Below are positions 28,162 through 37,540 of a DNA stretch of 64,000 bases, one piece after another. The notes beneath the pieces were generated by a model. That model had not been told where the DNA came from and searched no databases. It worked only from the letters and a program-made list of their open reading frames with translations. Position numbers and translations under genes: made by a program. The stretch's first letter is position 1, and every line of letters starts with the position of its first letter. Origin of the DNA: Mangrovicoccus ximenensis (lineage in GTDB: Bacteria; Pseudomonadota; Alphaproteobacteria; Rhodobacterales; Rhodobacteraceae); NCBI RefSeq assembly GCF_003056725.1, contig NZ_QBKZ01000024.1:1-64000 (forward strand), in the 5' to 3' direction.

Positions 28162-29541
28162 CTAGCGCCTGGCGGAGAAGCTCCGGGTCAGCGTCAGGAA
28201 GACCGCATTCGACATGGAATCGCCGTCGTCATCCTCCATCCGGGTCTGGTGGCGGATGCCGGTGGAGACCGCCCAGTCGCGGGTGATCGTCTGGTCGTAC
28301 TGCGCCGTCAGGGTCAGCCGGGTCAGGCTGCGGTCGTCGAATTCGTCCTCCAGATCCTGCTCGCGCCCGGCAAGGGCGGAGAGGGTGAAGGACGAGACCG
28401 GGTTGATCGCCTTGGTATAGGCGGCATCCAGCGCGAGGTTCAGGCGGTCATTGAGGTCGTCATTGACCGACAGCTGCTGGCTGAGGCCGATGTTGAACTG
28501 CGAGGTCGGCCCCGCGGTCACGTAGTCGAGCTGGAAGACCGGGCTGACATCGGAGGCGTCGGTGACGCTGGCCCCGGCCTCGCCCGAGAAGCTGCCGGTG
28601 GGGGTGTCGAACTCGCGTCCGACCATGACGTCGGTCTTGGTGCCGCCGGCATAGTTGCTTGCGTTTGCGGAGGCGTAGATGTTGCCGTTGGGCAGGTCAT
28701 GCGTCACCGACAGGCCGCCGACGACGCCTTCGCGGGTCGTCGAACTGCGGCTGGCGTAATCGGAATCGACCTGCTGGTAGCCGATATTCGCGTCGATCGT
28801 GGTGATCGGGCTGATATCGGCCTTGGTGCCGACGCGCAGCGATGCGGATTCCGACTGGTTGCCGTTGCCGCGGTCGTTGTTGTAGCCGGAGGCCTCGACA
28901 TAGATCTCGGCGGTCTCGGTCACGTCGAAGCCGACCATCGCGGTCAGCTGCTGGTACTCGCGGTCGACCAGCCCCGATCCGCTGTCCGTGTCGTGGTAGC
29001 TGATGTCGGTGGCGCGCCCCGACAGGCCGAAGCGGATGGGACCGTCGCCATTGATGTTCAGGGCGAAGCCGCCGCGCATCAGGGTGCGGCGGCCGCCGCC
29101 CCGGGTGTCGTCGAAGCTGCCGTCGTCATTGAAATACCGCAGCGGGTCGAGGAATTCGACATCGGCGTCATTGGCAAGGAAATTGAACGAGAAATCGCTG
29201 TCGTCGATGCTTCGGGAATAGTTCAGGTCGACCGAGCCGTTGTCCAGGTCGGTCTGCGTGCCGCTTTGTGGCAGATCGGCCACGCGCAGGTCGCCGGACA
29301 CGTTGCCGACCAGCCGGTCGACCGGCGTGATGCTGGAAATCCCGAAGCGCAGCGTGTTGGTCCAGAGCAGCGCATCGCCCGGAGACTTGTCGGCAAGCGC
29401 GTAGTTGTCGTTGCCTTCGAGGGAGCTGCTGATGCTGGCGGACAGGATGGTGCCCTGCTGGGCCTGCTGCGATGCGGCCGGGAGCGCGATGATCACAGCG
29501 CCGCCGGAGACGGCGCTGGCAAGAAGGGTGTTGCGGATCAC
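28162..29541 (-). CDS. outer-membrane beta-barrel protein of the EPS locus
   Basis: 459 residues. Signal peptide to about residue 24 (ALPAAS), then a long sequence of alternating amphipathic strands rich in Asp, Ser and Thr, ending LTLTRSFSAR, a typical barrel-closing strand, though not a canonical final Phe. The many ...YDQTITRDW... type strands fit the capsule/EPS-associated porins (PEP-CTERM-associated outer membrane protein group). It is followed on the same strand by the exosortase and lies after the export gene. Probably the outer-membrane export pore. Confidence 0.75.
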   Translation of the reverse strand: MIRNTLLASAVSGGAVIIALPAASQQAQQGTILSASISSSLEGNDNYALADKSPGDALLWTNTLRFGISSITPVDRLVGNVSGDLRVADLPQSGTQTDLDNGSVDLNYSRSIDDSDFSFNFLANDADVEFLDPLRYFNDDGSFDDTRGGGRRTLMRGGFALNINGDGPIRFGLSGRATDISYHDTDSGSGLVDREYQQLTAMVGFDVTETAEIYVEASGYNNDRGNGNQSESASLRVGTKADISPITTIDANIGYQQVDSDYASRSSTTREGVVGGLSVTHDLPNGNIYASANASNYAGGTKTDVMVGREFDTPTGSFSGEAGASVTDASDVSPVFQLDYVTAGPTSQFNIGLSQQLSVNDDLNDRLNLALDAAYTKAINPVSSFTLSALAGREQDLEDEFDDRSLTRLTLTAQYDQTITRDWAVSTGIRHQTRMEDDDGDSMSNAVFLTLTRSFSARR

Positions 29542-29554
29542 GTGGCGTGCTCCG

Positions 29555-30151
29555 TCATTCGAACAGGCGGCGCTGCGGCACCAGGATCACGTCGCCATCG
29601 GCCATCGTGGTTGCGCCGGTGATCTGCGCGCCTCGGGAAATCGCGCGGTAGTCGAAACGGTAGATGATCTCGCGGCCGTTGCTGTCGGTGCGGCGCAGCT
29701 GGATGCGCTTGGTGGCGGCGAAGTTGGTGAGGCCGCCGCCCATCGACAGCGCCTGCAGCAGCGTGGTGCCCTCGGGGATCTCGAGGCGGCCGGGCGCGTT
29801 GACTTCGCCGAGGAAGTAGACTGCGATCAGCTCTTCGTCATTGACCGTCTGGGTCTGCGGCGACAGCTGGGACAGGTTGACGAAGACCGTCGGCGCGGCG
29901 GCGAAGTTCGGCGACAGCGCGCTGGTCAGGTTGGCCTGGACCTGGCTGAGGGTGCGGCCCGAGGCCTGGATGCTGCCGGCGAAGGGGAAGCTGATGCGGC
30001 CGTCGGGCAGGACCAGAACGCTGCGGTTGAGTGCCGGGTCTTCGAGCACTTCCACGGAGAGCGTGTCGCCCGGTTTCAGCGTGTATTGCTGCGCGAATGC
30101 CATCGCGCCGGCGAAGATGAGAAAAATTGCTGCGATAATCGGTCTGAACAT
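29555..30151 (-). CDS. polysaccharide export protein (Wza/EpsA-like)
   Basis: 198 residues. Signal peptide ends near residue 20 (AMAFA), then YTLKPGDTLSVEVLEDPALNRSVLVLPDGRISFPFAG, the polysaccharide-export domain, followed by ASGRTLSQVQANLT and an SLBB-type segment YFLGEVNAPGRLEIPEGTTLLQALSMGGG. It has no lipobox Cys. It lies 13 bases from the outer-membrane protein gene. It should form the periplasmic/outer-membrane channel for the polymer. Confidence 0.9.
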   Translation of the reverse strand: MFRPIIAAIFLIFAGAMAFAQQYTLKPGDTLSVEVLEDPALNRSVLVLPDGRISFPFAGSIQASGRTLSQVQANLTSALSPNFAAAPTVFVNLSQLSPQTQTVNDEELIAVYFLGEVNAPGRLEIPEGTTLLQALSMGGGLTNFAATKRIQLRRTDSNGREIIYRFDYRAISRGAQITGATTMADGDVILVPQRRLFE

Positions 30152-30305
30152 GCCGTGCCTCGTGCCAGGGGTGCCTTTGGGGCTTCGGGCCGAGCTTAGA
30201 CCGCAGCAGATGCGAACCCAACCGCGTCAAGGCCCTGTGGCGCAGGAAAGCGCCGCGGCGTATTCCCGCGGCCACAGTTTGCGCCAGGCAGGGCAGGCTG
30301 TTGCG

Positions 30306-30330
30306 CCCCGGCCCGCATGGCGGGCCGGGG
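30306..30330 (-). terminator. strong hairpin after the TPR gene
   Basis: A perfect 11-base stem (CCCCGGCCCGC with GCGGGCCGGGG) with a 3-base loop, 9 bases past the stop of the TPR gene on the minus strand. No U run follows, so it may be a processing or stabilising stem, or a terminator dependent on Rho. It separates the TPR gene from the export gene. Confidence 0.5.
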
Positions 30331-30338
30331 GTTGCGGA

Positions 30339-32795
30339 TCAATTCGGCGTTTCGGCGGCTTTCGCGGCCGCGGCGTCGCGGGCGGCCTGCAGCTCGCCGA
30401 TGCGCGCGGCATTGCCGGCATCGGTCAGTTCGATCGCCCGGTCGTAGATGACCACCGCATCCGCGGGCCGTCCCGACGCCTCGAGCGCGGCCGCGTAATG
30501 CTGCTGGACCATCGGATCGGCGGTCAGCGCGGCGGCAGCGTTCTGCAGGTAGGGCAGGGCCTCCTCGACATTGCCCATCCGGTAGGCGATCCAGCCGTAG
30601 GTGTCCTGGAAGGCCGGGACCTGCGTGCCCTTGAGGCGGCGCGCGATCACGTAGGCGCGGTTCAGGTCCTCGTGGCTGTCGCGGTAGGAGGTGATCAGGC
30701 TCGCCAGGTTGTTGGCGACGATCGTCGAGTTGCTGTTGCGGTCGTAGAGCTGCTGGTAGATCTCGATCGCGCCCTCGACATTGCCGGCCTTCTCTTCGAA
30801 GCCCGCCTTCTGCCACAGGAGGTTCATCGAGTCCGGCAAGGCCGCGATGCCTTCGTCCAGCGCGGCCAGGGCAGCGGCGGTGTCGCCGGAATTGGACAGG
30901 GTCGAGACATAGGCGCGCCAGACCAGTTCCTGCTGCGGGTTCTTGTCGAGCAGGCTGCGGTAGACCTCGGCGGCCTCGCCGTACTTGCCCTCGACCCCGA
31001 GCAGGGCGGCGTTGAGGAAGCGCAGGCCGTCGGACTCGGGCGCATCGGCCAGAACCTCGTCCATGAAGGCGCGCGCGGCGGAGACGTTGCCGTTCGACAG
31101 ATGGGTGCGGATGATCGCCGCCTGCGCCATCAGCGCGGTGGAGTTGTCCTCCATCATGCCGCGCAGCAGCTCCATGCTCTCGTCGGTGCGCTGCATGCGG
31201 ACCAGGATGGCGGCCTCCATCTGCGTGGCCAGCGACTTTGCCTGCGGGTCGTCGGAGGCGGCGAGGCTGCGGACGATCTGCTCGGCACGCGACCAGTCGG
31301 CCATCCCGATGTAGACCTGCGACAGCAGCTGCAGCAGGCCAAGGTTCGAGGGCGTGCGGCGCACGGCCATGGTCAGCACGTCGCGGGCGGCCTGGTACTT
31401 CTCCTCGGCAATCAGCAGCTGGGCGAAGCGGCTGCTCTCGTCGGCGGCATAGGCGGACTTCTCGGCGGCGATCTGGAGGTTCTCGCGCATCAGGTCGCGG
31501 TTGCCCTCGCGTTCATGCGCGCGGGCCATCAGCGTGTTCAGCGCGGGGTCGCGGGGCGCCTGGTCCATGGCGGTGCGCAGCGACAGGATGGCATCGCCGA
31601 CCCGGTCCTGGTCGATCCGCCGCTGTGCCTGCAGCTTGAGCGCTTCGACATGGCGGGGGTCGGTTTCCAGGACGGCCTCGACGATCTCGGAGGCTTCGTC
31701 GCTGGCGCCGGTGGCCTGCAGCATCCGGGCCAAGGTCACCTGGGCGTCGCGGTTCTCGTCGTCGATCTCTTCGTCGCCGATCTCGCCGAGCAGGGTGCGC
31801 ATCTCGGCGATTGCCTGCTCGCGCTCTCCGCTGTCGAACAGCGTGCTGGCGCGCAGCGTGCGGAACATCTCGTTGTCGAGCCCTTCCTCGACATAGGCGT
31901 CGATCTGTTCGAGGGCCGCTTCGGTGCCGTTCACCTGCAGCAGGAACTGCACGTATTCGACGCGGGGCAGCACATCGTCGTCCTTGCGCTCGACATCGGC
32001 CTTCATGAACTCCTCGGCCGACACCTTGTCGCCGTTGGCGAGATACCAGCGGACCAGCGCGAGCTTGAAGGTCTTGTCCTCCGGGAAGACGTCGACCCCC
32101 TTCTTCAGCACGTCGCCGATGCCCTCGGAGTCGTTGAGCTGGCTGAGCAGCTGCAGCTTGAAGTTGTAGTAGCGCTTGTCCTCGGGATAGATCGCGATCG
32201 CCTCGTCCAGCAGCTCGAGCGTGCCGTAGGAGTCATTGAGCGCGACCGAAGCGTCGATCAGGGCGTTGCGGGCGTGGAACAGGGTTTCGTCGTCATCCAG
32301 AAGCGCGCGGGCCTCGGTGCGGATCTCCTCGATCCGGCCGTTGTCGCCGTTGCGGCGCGCCGCGCGAAGGTCGCGCACCAGGAGGAGGGCGCGGACCCTC
32401 GGGCTTTCCGGGTCCAGCCTGTCTGCGGCGTCGAGATTGCTGTCGAGCCGGTCGAAATCGCCGAGCGTGGCGGACATTTCCGCCGCCAGGATGCGCGGTT
32501 CGAAATCCTGCGGATGCTGCTGGGCCGCGAGCAGGTACTGTCCGTAGGCGTCCTGGAGGTCACCCATTTCCCTGCGCAGCTCGGCATAGGCGAGCCGCGC
32601 CTCGAGATGCTCCGGCATCAGGTCGAAAATGCCGCGCAGCTCCACTTCTGCGCGCTGCAGGTCCCCGGCCTCGATCAGGGCCTCGGCATTCTCGAACTTC
32701 CGCTGCGCTGCCTGCTCGCTGTCCTCGCAGGCGGCAAGGGAAAGGATCAGAGCCGAAGACAGCAATGCGGTCCCGATCTTGCTGGTCAGTGACAT
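30339..32795 (-). CDS. TPR-repeat lipoprotein of the exosortase/EPS system (PrsT-like)
   Basis: 818 residues. Lipoprotein signal (LSLAAC at residues 18-23), then around 20 tandem tetratricopeptide units (e.g. LEARLAYAELRREMGDLQDAYGQYLLAAQQHPQDFEPRI and later DSMNLLWQKAGFEEKAGNVEGAIEIYQQLYDRNSN). The length and the repeat architecture match the PEP-CTERM-associated TPR protein PrsT, the scaffold in exosortase-linked EPS loci. The mature protein should sit in the periplasm at the inner face of the outer membrane. It is the second minus-strand gene after the glycosyltransferase. Confidence 0.85.
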   Translation of the reverse strand: MSLTSKIGTALLSSALILSLAACEDSEQAAQRKFENAEALIEAGDLQRAEVELRGIFDLMPEHLEARLAYAELRREMGDLQDAYGQYLLAAQQHPQDFEPRILAAEMSATLGDFDRLDSNLDAADRLDPESPRVRALLLVRDLRAARRNGDNGRIEEIRTEARALLDDDETLFHARNALIDASVALNDSYGTLELLDEAIAIYPEDKRYYNFKLQLLSQLNDSEGIGDVLKKGVDVFPEDKTFKLALVRWYLANGDKVSAEEFMKADVERKDDDVLPRVEYVQFLLQVNGTEAALEQIDAYVEEGLDNEMFRTLRASTLFDSGEREQAIAEMRTLLGEIGDEEIDDENRDAQVTLARMLQATGASDEASEIVEAVLETDPRHVEALKLQAQRRIDQDRVGDAILSLRTAMDQAPRDPALNTLMARAHEREGNRDLMRENLQIAAEKSAYAADESSRFAQLLIAEEKYQAARDVLTMAVRRTPSNLGLLQLLSQVYIGMADWSRAEQIVRSLAASDDPQAKSLATQMEAAILVRMQRTDESMELLRGMMEDNSTALMAQAAIIRTHLSNGNVSAARAFMDEVLADAPESDGLRFLNAALLGVEGKYGEAAEVYRSLLDKNPQQELVWRAYVSTLSNSGDTAAALAALDEGIAALPDSMNLLWQKAGFEEKAGNVEGAIEIYQQLYDRNSNSTIVANNLASLITSYRDSHEDLNRAYVIARRLKGTQVPAFQDTYGWIAYRMGNVEEALPYLQNAAAALTADPMVQQHYAAALEASGRPADAVVIYDRAIELTDAGNAARIGELQAARDAAAAKAAETPN

Positions 32796-32950
32796 AAGTG
32801 CCTCGAATTCTTTTCAATAGTCTTGAGCCAAGGCCGCCGGACGGCAGGCCCGAAGCCGCTATGCATCTATATAGCAGAAAACGCCGCGCACGAAGCGCGA
32901 CGAAGACGACATCAACGCGATGTTACGTTTGGTCAGCCGACAATGCGCGG

Positions 32951-33622
32951 TCAGGCGCCGGTGCCCCGGCAGATCGCTCCGAAAGTCTTGAAAATCACGC
33001 GCAGGTCCGTGCGGAAGCTCAGGGCGCGGTAATAGTCTTCGTCGTAATGCGAGCGGGCGGCAAAGCTGGTTTCGTGGCGGTCGCCGATCTGCCAGAAGCC
33101 GGTGACGCCCGGGAGCAGCATGTAATAAGCCTTGCCCGGATACAGTTCCCGCTGCGACGGCAGCATCGGCCGCGGTCCGACCATGCTCATGTCGCCGATC
33201 AGCACGTTGAGGAACTGGGGAAGCTCGTCGATCGAGGTCTTGCGGATGATGCGGCCGACCAGCGTGATGCGCGGATCGTTGCAGAGCTTCTGCTTCTCGT
33301 CCCATTCGCGCTTGGCGTCGGGATTGGAGGCGAGGTGCTCCAGCAGCCTGGCTTCGGCATCCGCGACCATCGAGCGGAGCTTGAACATCCGGAACTGGCG
33401 GCCGTCCTTGCCGACGCGGATCTGGACGAAGAAGGGGTTGCGCCCGTCAAGGGCGACCAGGAAGGAGAAGATCAGTATGACAGGCAAGACGACAGGCAGG
33501 CTGCATACTACGAAGACAATATCAAATACTCGCTTAAATGTTCCGCGGTAGCCGGATAGGTGTGGTTTGAATTCGACAATTTCGCACGCTTCGTGCGCTG
33601 CCGACTGAAGATGAATGGTCAC
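32951..33622 (-). CDS. bacterial sugar transferase (initiating glycosyltransferase)
   Basis: 223 residues. An N-terminal membrane hairpin (VFDIVFVVCSLPVVLPVILIFSFLVAL) precedes the catalytic part: VGKDGRQFRMFKLRSMV, DELPQFLNVLIGDMSMVGPRPML and GVTGFWQI. These are the landmark motifs of WcaJ/ExoY-type undecaprenyl-phosphate sugar phosphotransferases. It starts the repeat unit of the polymer. It begins the minus-strand arm of the EPS locus, 500 bases from the divergent arm. Confidence 0.92.
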   Translation of the reverse strand: MTIHLQSAAHEACEIVEFKPHLSGYRGTFKRVFDIVFVVCSLPVVLPVILIFSFLVALDGRNPFFVQIRVGKDGRQFRMFKLRSMVADAEARLLEHLASNPDAKREWDEKQKLCNDPRITLVGRIIRKTSIDELPQFLNVLIGDMSMVGPRPMLPSQRELYPGKAYYMLLPGVTGFWQIGDRHETSFAARSHYDEDYYRALSFRTDLRVIFKTFGAICRGTGA

Positions 33623-34123
33623 GCCAGATCACCTCATGGAGTGTACAAATGTTTTCATGCTTCAGAGATTGATTGCGTCAGACCAATGCCCTGCTGTTAC
33701 TCCGGACAGTTCTAGCAGAGTTTTCAGATCGATCAATCAAGCGCTTAATTTTATGGAAAAGAAGGTTAAGTCCTCGAAGCCTGCCAAGCATATGTAATAA
33801 TTCAACAAAAGACTTGCTTCGCCAGTCTGGGCCGCGTGGCATGGTTGTGTATATAGTTAATATCTTTGGGAACATGGTGGGCGTTTGCGGAAATTTACAC
33901 GATTCTGGACGATGGCAGCCCGTCCGGAGCGCAGCGGGCGGGGCCAACGGGGGCGAGTCGCCGGCTTGCGACCTTTTGCTGCGAAGTTGAAAAACCGCAG
34001 AGACCTCGCCTTGCATTTGTGCCACCCGTGCCGGACCGGGCCAGCCTGGTTTTGACGGAATCTTGTTGAAGATGCCGGGATTGCCGGGGACATCGGCGGG
34101 ACGGGCGTGTAAGCTGGGACACC
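33623..34123. promoter_or_regulatory. divergent promoter region of the EPS locus
   Basis: 501 bases without a gene between the two divergent arms. The left two-thirds are clearly AT-richer than the surroundings (for example GTGTATATAGTTAATATC at about 33846-33863), consistent with two promoters and regulator binding. No consensus for sigma-54 or a known response regulator could be pinned down. Confidence 0.6.
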
Positions 34124-34969
34124 ATGAACAAGACGGCACCAACGGAAATCTACAATTCCCATTTCGGGTTTGCAGAACGGCCTTTCACGCTGCTGCCCGA
34201 TCCGGAATTCCTGTACTGGTCGCGCGAGCATCGGCTGGCCTTCACGATGCTGGAATACGGCATGATGACCCGCACGCCGATCACGGTGATCACCGGCGAG
34301 GTCGGGGCCGGAAAGACGACGCTGCTGCAGTACCTTCTGCGCTCGATCACCGAAGATGTCGACATCGGCCTGATCTCGAACGCCCAGGGCGGCCGCGGCG
34401 AGCTGCTGCAATGGGTGCTGCACGCCTTCTCTGTGTCCTTCGATCCGAACTGCAGCTATGTCCAGCTGTTCCAGCTGCTGCAGGACCACATGCTCGAGGT
34501 CTACGCCGAGGGGCGGCGGATGGTGCTGATCATCGACGAGGCGCAGAACCTGACCCCCGAGACCGTCGAGGAACTCAGGATGCTGACCAACATCAACAGC
34601 AACAAGGACGAGCTCCTTCAGCTGGTTCTGGTCGGCCAGCCGGAATTCCGCGAGATGATCCGGCGCCCCGAGCTGCGGCAGTTCCTGCAGCGGGTCGGGG
34701 CCAGCTTCCATCTCGGGCCTATGACCGCCGAGACCGTCGTCGAATACGTGGCGCACCGGCTGCGCTTCGCGGGCGGCACCGGGACCGAGATCGATCCTGC
34801 GGCCATCCCGCTGATCCATGAGGTCACCGGCGGCGTTCCGCGGCTCGTCAACCAGATTTGCGATCTGGCCCTTGTCTATGCTTTCGCATCCGAACAGCCT
34901 GCCGCCACCGAGGAAACGATCCGCTCCGTCCTGAGCGACGGGGTCTTTCTCGGCGGCTACGCGTCCTAA
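34124..34969 (+). CDS. AAA ATPase of exosortase/EPS loci
   Basis: 281 residues. FGFAERPFTLLPDPEFLYWSREH, then TVITGEVGAGKTTLLQYLL (Walker A), MVLIIDEAQNLTPETVEELR (Walker B) and a C-terminal ExeA-like helical domain. This is the general-secretion-type ATPase called the PEP-CTERM ATPase group in EPS loci. It should assist polymer export. The ATG has no perfect ribosome site; AAGATGCC occurs farther up. First gene of the plus-strand arm, 14 bases from the chain-length regulator. Confidence 0.88.
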   Translation: MNKTAPTEIYNSHFGFAERPFTLLPDPEFLYWSREHRLAFTMLEYGMMTRTPITVITGEVGAGKTTLLQYLLRSITEDVDIGLISNAQGGRGELLQWVLHAFSVSFDPNCSYVQLFQLLQDHMLEVYAEGRRMVLIIDEAQNLTPETVEELRMLTNINSNKDELLQLVLVGQPEFREMIRRPELRQFLQRVGASFHLGPMTAETVVEYVAHRLRFAGGTGTEIDPAAIPLIHEVTGGVPRLVNQICDLALVYAFASEQPAATEETIRSVLSDGVFLGGYAS

Positions 34970-34983
34970 AGGAATAAAGCGCG

Positions 34984-36519
34984 ATGAGAATTGATTTCTC
35001 TTACTACATTTCGGTCTTCTGGAGACGGTTCCACTATTTCTTCGTGATCGCCTCCTGCTTCACGGTGATCGGGCTTGCCGTGGCCGTCATGATGCCGCCG
35101 GAATATTCCTCTTCCGCGCGCCTGCTGGTGGAATCGCCGCAGATCTCGGACCGCCTGGCCTCCTCGACGGTGGAGGTGGTGGCCAACGAGCAGCTCCAGG
35201 TGATCGAGCAGCGCGTCATGGCGCGCTCCAACCTGATCGACATGGCCACCGAGCTGGGCGTGTTTCCGAACCAGGCCTCGATGACTGCGAACGACATCGT
35301 CACCGAGATGCGCGAGCGGACCCAGTTCACCATCTATGGCGGCCGCAACCAGGCAACCTTCGTGGACGTGTCCTTCCGCGGGGCCGATCCCGCTGTCGTT
35401 GCCCGGGTCGCCAACGAACTGGTCACCCAGATCCTTGACGTGAACGTGCGCCTGCGGACGATGGCGGCGGGCGACACGATGGACTTCTTCAAGGAGGAAG
35501 TGGCGCGGCTGAGCGCGGAACTCGACCAGCAGAGCGCCCGCATCCTCGACTTCAAGACCTCCAATGCCGAGGCGCTTCCGGAGAACCGCGACCTGCTGAT
35601 CGACCGGCAGGGCACGCTGATGGAGACGGTGCAGGGGCTTGAAGCCCGGCTCGAAGCGCTGCGCGAGCAGCGCAAGAATGCCGTCGAGCTGTTCGAGGCG
35701 ACCGGGTCCGTCGGCTCCGGCTCGGCGATGACGCCGGACGAGGCGGCCCTGGCCGATGCGCGCCGCGAGCTCGACAACGCGCTTGCGGTCTTCGCGCCCG
35801 ACAATCCCCGCCTCAAGGTTCTCGAAGCGCGGGTCCGTCAGCTCGAGGCGCGCGTGGCCGGCAGCATGGGGGCGGCCGAGGGCGGCGCCCAGGCTGTCTT
35901 CGACGCCCAGCTGTCGCAGGTCGATGACCGTATCGCGGCAACCGAGCGCAACATCGAGGAGAGCCGCGAACAGCTGGCGGCGATCCAGGAGAGCCTGGGC
36001 AAGATCCCGGCCGCGACCGTCACGCTCGACGGGCTCCAGCGCGACTACGAGAACACCCAGTCGCAGTACCGCGACGCCGTCGCGCGGCTTGCCGAGGCGG
36101 AGACCGGCGAACGGATCGAACTCGGCGGCAAGGCGCAGCGCATCTCGGTGGTCGAACAGGCGACGCGGGCAACCGAGCCGTCGAAGCCCAACCGTCCGGT
36201 GATCGCTGCCGCGGGTCTCGGGATCGGGTTGTCCCTGGGGCTCGGCTTCATCGTCCTGCTGGAACTGCTGAACCGCTCGATCCGCCGCCCCGCCGAGATC
36301 AGCGACAAGCTGGGCATTGCCACCTTCGCGGTGATTCCGCTGATCCGCACCGAGCAGGAAACCCGCTGGCGCCGGATGGTAATCATGTCCACCGTCCTGC
36401 TGCTCTTCGTGGCGATTCCGCTGACCATATGGGCCATCCACATGTATGTCGTGCCGCTCGACGTCTTCGTCGAAAGCGTGGTGAACAAGCTCGGCATGAG
36501 CGTTTCCTTCAGCAATTGA
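34984..36519 (+). CDS. polysaccharide chain-length regulator (Wzz/GumC type)
   Basis: 511 residues. N-terminal helix (YFFVIASCFTVIGLAVAVMMPPEYSSSARLLVESP) ends in the Wzz motif PPEYxxxA. A long central coiled coil extends over ~residues 160-400. A second membrane helix (PVIAAAGLGIGLSLGLGFIVLLELLNRSIRRPAEI) and a third at the C-terminus follow. GNVR/Wzz proteins of this form pair with a BY-kinase to control polymerisation length. The ATG follows AAAGGAATAAAGCG. It is joined to the kinase gene by 33 bases. Confidence 0.9.
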   Translation: MRIDFSYYISVFWRRFHYFFVIASCFTVIGLAVAVMMPPEYSSSARLLVESPQISDRLASSTVEVVANEQLQVIEQRVMARSNLIDMATELGVFPNQASMTANDIVTEMRERTQFTIYGGRNQATFVDVSFRGADPAVVARVANELVTQILDVNVRLRTMAAGDTMDFFKEEVARLSAELDQQSARILDFKTSNAEALPENRDLLIDRQGTLMETVQGLEARLEALREQRKNAVELFEATGSVGSGSAMTPDEAALADARRELDNALAVFAPDNPRLKVLEARVRQLEARVAGSMGAAEGGAQAVFDAQLSQVDDRIAATERNIEESREQLAAIQESLGKIPAATVTLDGLQRDYENTQSQYRDAVARLAEAETGERIELGGKAQRISVVEQATRATEPSKPNRPVIAAAGLGIGLSLGLGFIVLLELLNRSIRRPAEISDKLGIATFAVIPLIRTEQETRWRRMVIMSTVLLLFVAIPLTIWAIHMYVVPLDVFVESVVNKLGMSVSFSN

Positions 36520-36552
36520 TCCGCAGCGGCCGGAGTCGAAGAGGACAGACCG

Positions 36553-37407
36553 ATGGAAAGACTTCAGAACGCCCTGCACCGCGCCCGTGAAAAGCGCGGG
36601 GAAGCAGCCGAGAGCACGATGCGCACGGCCAAGCCGCGCAGCGGCGGCGGGGGCGGCGGCAACAGCGCGGAAATCGCGGCACGCTGGGAGGCGCTCAAGC
36701 CCTTCACCCCGAACCCGCGCGCGCTGCAGCAGACCCGCGTGGTGTCGTATTTCGGCAAGCAGCAGGCGACGCCCTTCGACCTGATGCGCACCAAGGTCGT
36801 GCAGCAATGCAAGGCCAAGGGCTGGAAACGGCTGGTGGTGACCTCGGCGACGCCGAAATGCGGCAAGACCACGGTCACCGCGAACCTGTCCTTCTCGCTC
36901 GCGCGGCAGACCGACCTGCGGATCATGGTGATCGAGCTCGACCTGCGGCGCCCGAGCCTTGCCAAGGTTCTGGGGCTGAAGGAACCGCATTACTTCGCCA
37001 AGGTGCTGGCCGGGGAGGAGCGCGCCGAGGATCACCTTGTCTGCCATGGCGGCAACCTGGCCTTCGGCACCAACCTGGCGGCCGAAGCGAACTCCTCCGA
37101 GCTGCTGCAGAGCATCAAGACCCGCGAGACGCTGCAGGCGCTCGAAGAATACTACAAGCCCGACCTGACGATCTTCGACACCGCGCCGCTGCTGGCCAGC
37201 GACGACACGATCGGCTTCCTCGAATATGTCGACGCCGCGCTGCTGATCGCGGCCGCCGAGCAGACCACGATCGAGGAACTCGACGTCGCTGAAAGCGAAG
37301 TCAGCGAGATGACCGAGGTGATGGGCGTGGTGCTCAACAAGTGCCGCTATTCGGCCGGCGGCTACGGCTACGAATACGGCTACGGCTACGGGTACGGACA
37401 GTATTGA
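36553..37407 (+). CDS. BY-kinase (CpsD/CapB-type autophosphorylating tyrosine kinase)
   Basis: 284 residues. Walker A variant SATPKCGKTTVTAN, A' motif MVIELDLRRPSL and Walker B LTIFDTAPLLASDD form a bacterial tyrosine kinase. The last ~20 residues are a Gly/Tyr-rich tail (YGYEYGYGYGYGQY) with eight Tyr, the autophosphorylation cluster. The N-terminal ~60 residues are basic and Gly-rich. Phosphorylation cycles with the Wzz partner control the polymer. A terminator follows, so this is the last gene of the arm. Confidence 0.92.
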   Translation: MERLQNALHRAREKRGEAAESTMRTAKPRSGGGGGGNSAEIAARWEALKPFTPNPRALQQTRVVSYFGKQQATPFDLMRTKVVQQCKAKGWKRLVVTSATPKCGKTTVTANLSFSLARQTDLRIMVIELDLRRPSLAKVLGLKEPHYFAKVLAGEERAEDHLVCHGGNLAFGTNLAAEANSSELLQSIKTRETLQALEEYYKPDLTIFDTAPLLASDDTIGFLEYVDAALLIAAAEQTTIEELDVAESEVSEMTEVMGVVLNKCRYSAGGYGYEYGYGYGYGQY

Positions 37408-37429
37408 CGCCGGTTGGCGGCGGAGGAGC

Positions 37430-37466
37430 AGGGCCCGGGGCGCAGGCAGCGTCCCGGGCCCTTCTT
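37430..37466 (+). terminator. terminator of the EPS plus-strand arm
   Basis: AGGGCCCGGG (37430-37439) pairs with CCCGGGCCCT (37453-37462), with a 13-base loop that can add a small GC stem, followed by TCTTC. It lies 23 bases past the kinase stop and before the protease gene. Confidence 0.8.
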
Positions 37467-37540
37467 CATTGCGGCGGCGGCCGCGGCTTTCCGCCGCGCC
37501 GCGACTTGCTGGGGAGGGGTGCAGCCTCTATGTGCTGCGC

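Noticed and set aside
29841-32792. 983-codon open frame on the plus strand over the TPR gene
   Set aside because: Mirror of the TPR repeats; the minus strand has signal peptide, lipobox and TPR pattern.
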